A DNA stretch of 64,000 nt, taken from positions 303,400,016 through 303,464,015 of the forward strand of contig NC_080539.1 in the NCBI RefSeq assembly GCF_028640845.1, in the 5' to 3' direction. A program made the position numbers and the translations under genes. The notes under the pieces are model-generated. The model worked only from the letters and a program-made list of their open reading frames with translations. It was not told where the DNA came from and made no database searches. Position 1 is the first letter of the stretch, and each line of letters starts with the position of its first letter. The stretch comes from Ahaetulla prasina (taxonomy: Eukaryota > Chordata > Lepidosauria > Squamata > Colubridae). Positions 59,601 to 64,000 of the stretch are shown piece by piece.

Positions 59601-61283
59601 TTTCAAGTTGACAGAAAAAAATATTGATCTCCTACAACGATGTCTAGTATCATGTCTAGCTACCTCGAACTTTTTTGATTTATTAATTACTGTAAGGGCA
59701 TCATAAATAAGAATTTTGACAAGAATCTGAACATTTAAATAATTTCCCATAGTCTTGTGCTAAGGAAAAACTCATTTGGGTCAAGTTCAATTTCTGTTCA
59801 ACTCAAAAAAATTATTGTCAATGGAACATATTTTCTATGGCCTTTTTTTGAGTTTTTTGAGTCTTGGGATTCCTTGATATCTGCCTTTCAAGAACTAACT
59901 GATCCTGATGTAACTTAGGGCTTTCTGTTTGATAGGAAAATTACCCTAAGATACCAGTTCAAATCATACATGATTTGCCATCACTTTATTGATATTGCCA
60001 GCTGTTGGATAAACTATCTAAAATAATGTCATAAATTGTAAGGAAGTTCTGTGGTAGGTTGGGTATGCCTGTAGCACTTTAACAGATGTAAAAGTCATAC
60101 ATTAAAATGATCAACATTATTGTACTTTCTACATATATGTAGGCCATATGTAAAATTCTATTTCTATTAATACACTTTTCAAATGCTCTGTGTAATAAGA
60201 ATTATTTGAGTATGTACCCGAATGCATAATTTGGATGACTAATGTACATTCTTTTGAAACAGATTTTCACCTAATGGTCAGTAAGAAATCTAACCTGCAA
60301 ACTTCTGAAGAGTGAAGTAGAAAAGGAGTTGTATTCAGAATGTTACCCAAGCAATTAACAGGTTTTTCACAGTCTGCTCTTACCTCTTTCGGCACCTAAA
60401 AAGCAAGCAAGGTAGAAATACCATTAGGAAAGGAGGGAAAATGTCATATGATTCAAAATTTATGTTTACAGTTTTGGCAAATGCACATTCAGCTTAGGAT
60501 CTTTCCAACACTTATTAAATAGTGTAGTTACACATAGCAGTAATGGTTGAAGAGAGTGGCGAAATCCAATTTTTTTTACTACCGGTTCTATGGGTGTGGC
60601 TTGGTGGGCATGGTGTGGCTTGGTGGGCGTGGTAGGGGAATTTAATAACTGTATTGCTTAGTGACAGAGGTTCTGGTCCCAATTGTGGTTGTAAGTCAAA
60701 GACTTATTTATTTATTTATTTAATCATATTTTTATACCGCCCTATCTCCCAAGGGACTCAGGGCGGTTTACAGCCAAGTAAAAGATAAACATAAATACAA
60801 GTTAAAACCCCAATTTAAAAAACTTATTAAATACGGCCGAATATTAAAACCACAATAAAATAGTAAAACCCCATTAAAACCAAATTTAAAATTTAAAATT
60901 CTAGTCCAGTCCTGCGCAGATAAAAAGATGTGTCTTACGCTCGCGGCGAAAGGTTCGAAGGTCAGGAAGTTGGCGAAGTCCTGTGGGAAGTTCGTTTATA
61001 CTTACCTGTATAATTAGCTGACCTACGGTATATATAAAACTGGGCTGGAATCTGACCAGCTCAATTGTGAAGCAGTAAAATGTGATTAATCAGTAGCCTG
61101 GTGACTAGCGTACCTCGTAGATGGCAAAACCAATTGTGAGGAGATTGGCTCCTAGTCTGCGTTCTTTTCTCCTGTTTTTCTGCATCAGTGCCACCAGGAA
61201 GCTGCATATCACCTCAGTATCTTCTGGATCATCATCTTCTTCCAGGAGTTTCAAACGATATTGGGGATTGGTCCAAAAAGTGT
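46925..61283 (-). CDS. CAPN3: CAPN3 (muscle calpain-3, p94), 3' half: human exons 11-24
   Basis: Muscle calcium-dependent cysteine protease that binds titin; loss causes limb-girdle muscular dystrophy in human (known). Exons placed on the minus strand, 5' to 3': 61283-61114, 60395-60384, 58504-58296, 57457-57421, 56476-56363, 54923-54852, 53215-53158, 52353-52289, 51527-51459, 50973-50895, 50736-50620, 49184-49126, 46951-46925. Phases join perfectly over 1,088 nt (2 nt of a split codon, 361 codons and the stop). Domains in order: end of the C2-like domain, IS2 linker, penta-EF-hand. Exons 1-10 with the Cys/His/Asn catalytic core lie beyond the right edge. The 18-nt human exon 15 was not found. 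ZNF106 is its convergent neighbour, as in human. Confidence 0.96.
46952..48480 (-). other. CAPN3: CAPN3 intron 23, left part
   Basis: No repeat or other feature that I recognise. Confidence 0.5.
48480..49090 (+). mobile_element. Old L2-type LINE fragment, + strand
   Basis: GCATCAGCTGCCAATAAGGA and CATGGCTTAACTAGCAAATC, then TTGTAAACTACTCAATGGG, resemble the C-terminal region and 3' end of L2. Strongly degraded. Confidence 0.4.
49126..49184 (-). CDS. CAPN3: CAPN3 exon 23: last EF-hand
   Basis: 59 nt. RAFHAF, then [12 protein letters not shown], then FE. The loop lacks an acidic twelfth residue, as in human. The acceptor is CATGTTAG and the donor GAG|GTAACT. Confidence 0.95.
50042..50542 (+). 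mobile_element. Solo LTR
   Basis: 501 bp, TGTCGTGTCC...GCGACACAACA (TG...CA, short inverted ends), flanked by perfect 5-bp duplications TATAC (50,037-50,041 and 50,543-50,547). Plus-strand TATA-like TTTATATA at about 50,224. GC-rich against an AT-rich intron. No internal retroviral sequence. A gypsy-type or ERV origin cannot be told apart here. In CAPN3 intron 22. Confidence 0.85.
50620..50736 (-). CDS. CAPN3: CAPN3 exon 22: EF-hand 4 region
   Basis: 117 nt. [20 protein letters not shown] and [16 protein letters not shown], matching the calpain large-subunit C-terminus. The usual Ala-Asp before the loop is Gly-Asn here. The acceptor is ACCCTCAG-type and the donor TTCC|GTGAGT. A solo LTR lies about 70 bp past the donor. 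Confidence 0.95.
50895..50973 (-). CDS. CAPN3: CAPN3 exon 21: EF-hand 3
   Basis: 79 nt. KIFKHY, then the canonical loop [12 protein letters not shown], then MRNAVKEA. The acceptor is CTTTTCCAG and the donor GCAG|GTTTGT. Confidence 0.95.
51459..51527 (-). CDS. CAPN3: CAPN3 exon 20: EF-hand 2 loop
   Basis: 69 nt, phase 0/0. With the preceding Asp it completes a canonical loop, [12 protein letters not shown], then [12 protein letters not shown]. The acceptor is CTATCACAG and the donor CAG|GTATTC. Confidence 0.95.
51528..52288 (-). other. CAPN3: CAPN3 intron 19
   Basis: AT-rich, with a poly-A run at about 52,160. No recognised element. Confidence 0.5.
52289..52353 (-). CDS. CAPN3: CAPN3 exon 19: helix between EF-hands 1 and 2
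   Basis: 65 nt. [20 protein letters not shown] followed by Asp, which is position 1 of the EF2 loop. The acceptor is CACTTTAG and the donor GAT|GTATCC, with a weak downstream match. Confidence 0.94.
52495..52760 (-). mobile_element. Old L2-type LINE reverse transcriptase fragment
   Basis: CACCAGCTGCAGCTTCCAGA and CTCCATGTAGAGCACATTGT align with the same region of the intron 3 LINEs, about 9,640-9,710, at lower similarity. In CAPN3 intron 18. Confidence 0.65.
52765..52985 (-). mobile_element. CR1-type LINE tail, - strand
   Basis: (TTTA)n and TTTTTGTCAAAACATCATAT, then AT-rich sequence, the reverse of the tail at 54,400-54,436. Includes a short (TA)n. Confidence 0.45.
53158..53215 (-). CDS. 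CAPN3: CAPN3 exon 18: EF-hand 1
   Basis: 58 nt. Encodes [19 protein letters not shown]. Met-Glu-Ile-Ser and the following Glu form the non-standard EF1 loop of calpains. The acceptor is TTTACAG and the donor AAAC|GTAAGT. Confidence 0.95.
54003..54436 (+). mobile_element. CR1-type LINE 3' end, + strand
   Basis: Reading frame remnants include [12 protein letters not shown] and WNALPDSVV, typical of the C-terminal end of LINE ORF2, then an AT-rich 3' UTR ending GTTGTGACAAATAAAATAAA. In CAPN3 intron 17. Confidence 0.65.
54852..54923 (-). CDS. CAPN3: CAPN3 exon 17: entry to penta-EF-hand domain
   Basis: 72 nt, phase 0/0. An acidic linker ([11 protein letters not shown]), then [11 protein letters not shown], the first helix of EF-hand 1. 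Two codons shorter than human. The acceptor is CTTTACAG and the donor GAC|GTAAGT. Confidence 0.94.
55287..55409. mobile_element. Palindromic hAT-like MITE with perfect target duplication
   Basis: 123 bp, CAGGGGTCTCCAACCTTGG...CCAAGGTTGGAGACCCCTG, with perfect 8-bp duplications CTTTACAG at 55,279-55,286 and 55,410-55,417. The cleanest member of the family and the best definition of its ends. In CAPN3 intron 16. Confidence 0.92.
56363..56476 (-). CDS. CAPN3: CAPN3 exon 16: CAPN3-specific IS2 exon
   Basis: 114 nt, 38 codons, phase 0/0. Starts [10 protein letters not shown], has a central acidic/basic stretch, then GKTSPDKQK near the end, clearly matching mammalian IS2, the region needed for titin binding and rapid autolysis. 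The acceptor is strong (long pyrimidine tract ending CCGGTAG). The donor GAG|GTTTTA is weak, which fits the alternative skipping known for exons 15 and 16. The exon has no minus-strand ATG-initiated ORF and is masked by a plus-strand shadow ORF, so an ORF scan would miss it. Confidence 0.9.
56575..56695 (+). repeat. (CT)n/(AC)n compound microsatellite
   Basis: CT-rich tract at about 56,577-56,627, then AC repeats to 56,695 broken by GTGCGCGC. On the CAPN3 RNA this reads (UG)n then (GA)n, 100-220 nt upstream of exon 16. Confidence 0.97.
56782..56953. mobile_element. hAT-like MITE remnant
   Basis: CAGTGGCTCTCAATC at the left and GCTTGAGAAACAGAGTGG at the right are imperfect inverted repeats of the CAGTGGTTCTCAACC type. 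No clear target duplication. In the CAPN3 intron between exons 14 and 16. Confidence 0.55.
57421..57457 (-). CDS. CAPN3: CAPN3 exon 14: start of IS2 linker
   Basis: 37 nt. After the conserved EEVEN the residues are KIEAGNIS, unlike the human segment that leads into the lysine-rich nuclear-localisation motif. The acceptor is TTCTTATAG and the donor TCG|GTGAGT. Confidence 0.88.
57550..57690 (-). mobile_element. Old L2-type LINE fragment
   Basis: The minus strand reads [17 protein letters not shown], a decayed version of the GVPQGSxLSPLLFNIYM reverse transcriptase motif. Confidence 0.5.
57763..58045. mobile_element. Tc1/mariner-like MITE, right end lost
   Basis: Starts CAGGTAGTCTTCGACTTAAC after TA. 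Contains TTAAGTGAGTTTTGCCCC and GTAAATCACGTGATCG, shared with the 21,923 copy in reverse order. In CAPN3 intron 13. Confidence 0.55.
58296..58504 (-). CDS. CAPN3: CAPN3 exon 13: C2-like domain
   Basis: 209 nt, the same length I recall for human. Encodes [36 protein letters not shown] and [17 protein letters not shown], the conserved end of the C2-like domain. The acceptor is GTTTACAG and the donor CAGA|GTAAGT. Confidence 0.96.
58765..59560 (-). mobile_element. CR1-type LINE, antisense, interrupted
   Basis: CTTCTCTCCGTGGCAGTCC, TCATGTCACCCCGGTCCTTC, GTTGCTCTTCTCTGCAC and GTATTCCAGGTGTGA are standard CR1 3'-region landmarks in reverse. The element resumes at 59,213 after a hAT-like insertion. 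In CAPN3 intron 12. Confidence 0.75.
58989..59204. mobile_element. hAT-like MITE nested in CR1
   Basis: CAGTGGTGGGATTCTACC ... GAATACCACTACTG with 8-bp duplications GTGTGATC / GTATGATC (58,981-58,988 and 59,205-59,212). The left end carries a 20-bp tandem duplication. It interrupts the CR1 at a known continuous region. Confidence 0.85.
59561..60383 (-). other. CAPN3: CAPN3 intron 12, right part
   Basis: No recognised repeat between the CR1 copy and microexon 12. Confidence 0.45.
60384..60395 (-). CDS. CAPN3: CAPN3 exon 12: 12-nt microexon
   Basis: Only four codons (Val-Pro-Lys-Glu), between acceptor TTTTTAG and donor GAG|GTAAGA. Length, phase and residues equal human exon 12. Confidence 0.92.
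60555..60640. mobile_element. hAT-like MITE fragment
   Basis: GTGGCGAAATCCAA...TACTACCGGTTCTATGGG and the GTGTGGCTTGGTGGGC repeats match the left part of the 27,381 element. The right end is missing. Confidence 0.6.
60706..61005 (-). mobile_element. L2/CR1-type LINE 3' end, - strand
   Basis: (TTTA)n, TATACCGCCCTATCTCCCAA, A-rich UTR and GTCCTGCGCAGATAAAAAG, nearly identical to copy B's 3' end (10,431-10,640), then 5'-truncated in the last codons of ORF2. In CAPN3 intron 11. Confidence 0.85.
61114..61283 (-). CDS. CAPN3: CAPN3 exon 11: C2-like domain
   Basis: 170 nt. Encodes [20 protein letters not shown], then [19 protein letters not shown] and IGFAIYE, with the acidic loop of the C2-like (domain III) region. 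The acceptor is TTTGCAG and the donor GAG|GTACGC. It starts with the last two bases of a split Asp codon, so exon 10 lies off the right edge. Confidence 0.95.
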
Positions 61284-61627
61284 CTGCAAATGGCGTCCCC
61301 AATTTAAATTACATTTTAGTTTCCTACACAGTGTTTTGACAGTTTCCATAATATTATGGACTCAGTGCCACTAGCTATGCTTTGAGAAAATCTCAATGGC
61401 CTGAAAGGTTAGGTTCAAGAAGACTTTTTGAAATACTTAAGGCAGAGTTTCTCCCCCTTGGTAACTTTCAGATCTGTGGATTTCAACTCCCAGAATTCCT
61501 CAATCAGCTTTGAGTTGCCAAGAATGAGAACTACTGCTCTAAAGAATTCCATAAGCCTGTTTGACTATAAGCTGTTTTTAATTGCTATCAATAAATATAT
61601 TTTAGATTTAAAATAATCTAAATTTCA

Positions 61628-62747
61628 AGGCCATACTTGGAAAACTGCATTCAGTTTTGGTCGCCATGATATAAAAAAGATGTTGAGACTCTAGAAAGAG
61701 TGCAGAGAAGAGCAACAAAGATGATTAGGGGACTGGAGGCTAAAACATATGAAGAACGGTTGCAGGAATTGGGTATGTCTAGTTTAATGAAAAGGACTAG
61801 GGGTGACATGATAGCAGTTTTCCAATATTTCAGGGCTGCCACAAAGAAGAGGGAGTCGGGCTATTCTCTAAAGCACCTGAGGGTAGAACAAGAAGCAATG
61901 GGTGGAAACTAATCAAGGAGAGAAGCAACCTAGAACTAAGGAGAAATTTCCTGACAGTTATAACAATTAATTCGTGGAACAACTTGCCTCCAGAAGTTAT
62001 GAATGCTCCAACACTGGAAGTTTTTAGCAAGAGATTGGATAACCATTTGTTTGAAATGGTATAAGGCAGTGATGGCTAACCTTTTTGCCATCGTGTGCCT
62101 GGAGGCTGGGGGTGGGGGCGCGTGCGTGCCCACACCTATAATTCTATGCGCCCCACTCCCGCGCATGCGCACATGACACCCCTCCCACTCCTGGCAAGTG
62201 ATGGCCCAGTACACTCATTTTTCTGTCTCACATGGCTCCAGAGTCTCTCATGAGTCTGGGGACAGCGAAAATGGCATTCCCCCCACCGGAGGCCCTCCAG
62301 AGGCCAGAAACTGCCAATTTGCCAAGTTCCAGTTGGACAGGAAGTGATATTTTTGCTCCTAGAGAGGCTCTGGAGGCTCTGGAGGCTGGGGACAGCAAAA
62401 AACGTCACTTCCTGTCCAACCGGAAGTTGGCAAATGGGCAGTTTCTGGCCACCGGATGGCTTCCGTGGGGGTAGGGAATGCTGTTTTTGCCCTCCCCAAA
62501 CTCATAGAGAGGCTCTGGAGCTAGGTGAGAGAGAAAAATGGGCCTTCCCCACCCTCCTAAGCCCTCCGGAGGCAGGAAACAGCCTGTTTCCCTACTTCTA
62601 GTGGGCCCAGAAGGCCTGAAAATCAGCTGAGCTCGGGTGCCCACTGATATGGGTGATACAAGTGGCACATGTGCCATAGGTCATAGGTTCTCCTGTCTAA
62701 GAAGGGGGTTGGACTTGAAGACCTTCAAGGTCCCTTCTAACTCTGTT
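61628..62747 (+). mobile_element. CR1-type LINE 3' end, + strand, interrupted
   Basis: CATTCAGTTTTGGTCGCC, GAGAAGAGCAACAAAGATGA, TCGTGGAACAACTTGCCTCC and AGAGATTGGATAACCATTTG are CR1 ORF2-end and 3' UTR landmarks. Broken at about 62,065-62,683 by another repeat, then resumes GGGGGTTGGACTTGAAGACC and ends in (TTCTA)n. In CAPN3 intron 10. Confidence 0.8.
62065..62683. mobile_element. hAT-like element inside CR1
   Basis: Left end CAGTGATGGCTAACC as in the 33,909 family; right side GGCACATGTGCCATAGG. GC-rich interior with several degenerate copies of a segment containing CAGGAAGTGAT/CACTTCCTG. The right terminus and target duplication are unclear. Confidence 0.6.
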
Positions 62748-62815
62748 AATTCTATTCTATTCTATTCTGTTCTGTTCTGTTCTATTCTATTCTATTCTAT
62801 TCCATTCCACTCTAA
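62748..62815 (+). repeat. (TTCTA)n microsatellite
   Basis: About 13 TTCTA/TTCTG units attached to the CR1 3' end. On the other strand this is the TAGAA pentamer typical of snake CR1 tails. Confidence 0.95.
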
Positions 62816-63015
62816 AAAGAAATGTATAAAAATTATACATTTGAAAACGTCTATTTTAGCAAATTTAGAATAGGTAGAATCCTACAGTATTTAGGAGGAC
62901 CTAATACCAATGGTTTGCCCAAATAACCTCTTTAGAAAAATGCCTGACTGAGGTGTGGTATTTTGCAGTTGAATCTAAGCAACTGTATTTGTATGTTTTC
63001 CCATTTCTTCTTCTA

Positions 63016-63622
63016 CAGTAGTGGCCAAAATTGTGGAAACCTTTTGAGAAAAGTGTATTTTCTAAAACTAGCTAATAACAACACTTTTTCTGGAGTAGTA
63101 CCATAAAATTACATATCAATGGAAAGATAATTTAATCAAGAATGTAATGCGGTAACTTTTAGGAAGGAATTGCTATTAGAATAGCAATTACAGTATAAAG
63201 AAGAAAAGTGAAACACGTAGAAAAAACAAGTTATACAAAAATTATCACCATAAAAAAAACAAGATATACAAAAATTATCACCATTTCAATTAATACTTAG
63301 TTGGATAACCTTTAGCATGAATTACGCCCTTACAATGTCTTTCTGTGGAGTGAACCAAGTCTTTTAGTTCTGCAACTGTTATTATGTGAAACCAAGATTG
63401 AATGATTGCTTGTACTAACTGTGTTTTATTGCTGGGTCGCTTCTGACCAAGTTTCTTTAGTCGGCTCATAGATTTTCAATTGGGTTAAGGACTGGGCTAT
63501 TCCCAGGCCATTCCAGCAGTGGAATGTGATTATCTTGAAACTCCAAAAAAAGTGGTGTTATTAGCCATCAAACTCAAAAATATACTTTTCCCAAAAGCTT
63601 TCCACAACTTTGGCTACTATTG
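63016..63622 (-). mobile_element. Tc1-like DNA transposon, internally deleted
   Basis: Inverted ends CAGTAGTGGCCAAAATTGTGG and (right, reversed) CAATAGTAGCCAAAGTTGTGG, each next to TA (63,014-63,015 and 63,623-63,624). The minus strand of about 63,297-63,510 reads WPGNSPVLNPIENL, then stops, then KKLGQKRPSNKTQLVQ and AELKDLVHS, the C-terminal end of a Tc1 transposase with the catalytic Glu in LNPIEN. The rest of the gene is missing, so it is inactive. Confidence 0.85.
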
Positions 63623-63624
63623 TA

Positions 63625-64000
63625 CATATTACTTATCACAATAAAATAATTAACGCCCCCCCCATTCATCTAAAGGAGGTTTTTCTGCATGAGGTCTGGC
63701 TACACTATGGCAATGTCACCAATTAAATAAATTCCCCTTTCATCTATGTGCCCCCTTCATCAGGTTGATTGATTATACTGGTGCTTCTCAGCCTCAACAG
63801 CTTTAAGAAGCATGCTGGCTGGGGAATTCTGGCAGATTAAGTCCACACCTCATAAAGTTGCTAAAACTGAGGAACACTGGATTATACGGTACCTGTATAG
63901 GCTCTCATGAATACGACATGGCCTTCCTATCCCCTATTCAAAGCACTGTGCTACAAATCTGGCACAGCAGAAACATCTAAAAGGGAATCCTTCCTTTGGT
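63625..64000. other. CAPN3: CAPN3 intron 10, window edge
   Basis: Contains a degraded palindromic-MITE relative (about 63,780-63,880: GCTTCTCAGCC...AACACTGGATT). CAPN3 exon 10 is not present before the window ends. Confidence 0.5.

Noticed and set aside
61636..61920. Plus-strand ORF with [13 protein letters not shown]
   Set aside because: End of a CR1 LINE ORF2, not a host gene.

Overview
This is a vertebrate nuclear window, almost certainly from a squamate reptile and most likely a snake. The coding exons match the amniote genes ZNF106 and CAPN3. The intervening DNA carries L2/CR1-type LINEs, tRNA-derived SINEs, palindromic hAT-like MITEs, and CR1 3' tails that run directly into (ATCT)n and (TTCTA)n microsatellites, a hallmark of snake genomes.

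Positions 332 to about 40,800 (+ strand) hold what appears to be the complete coding part of ZNF106. I could place 21 coding exons from the ATG at 364 to the TGA at 38,697-38,699. They join in frame to 5,628 nt, or 1,875 residues, close to the human protein. The order is: two N-terminal C2H2 fingers, a 692-residue low-complexity exon, nuclear-localisation and lysine-rich segments, seven small exons of a WD40 propeller plus its closing exon, and two C-terminal C2H2 fingers. The start-codon exon has an upstream splice acceptor, so the promoter and first non-coding exon lie left of the window. One intron uses a GC donor.

Positions about 46,590 to 61,283 (- strand) hold the 3' half of CAPN3, the muscle calpain. 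Human-numbered exons 11-14 and 16-24 are visible, including the 12-nt microexon 12 and the CAPN3-specific IS2 exon 16. They encode the end of the C2-like domain, IS2 and the penta-EF-hand domain through the stop codon. Exons 1-10, with the protease core, lie beyond the right edge. I could not find the 18-nt exon 15. The two genes converge tail to tail, as in human.

The gap between the two 3' ends (about 40.8-46.6 kb) is dominated by a young tandem array. It has three copies of a ~1.08-kb unit whose junctions fall in MITE sequence. The third copy contains seven head-to-tail 128-bp minisatellite units, and the array is followed by six 13-bp units.

ZNF106 intron 3 (6,792-15,975) contains about 6.4 kb of antisense L2/CR1-type LINE in three rearranged copies, with recognisable APE endonuclease and reverse transcriptase but frameshifted and internally duplicated. 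Other introns hold LINE tails, SINEs, a solo LTR with a 5-bp target duplication, a deleted Tc1-like element, several hAT-like MITEs with 8-bp target duplications, and many microsatellites. No rRNA, functional tRNA or CRISPR feature is seen.
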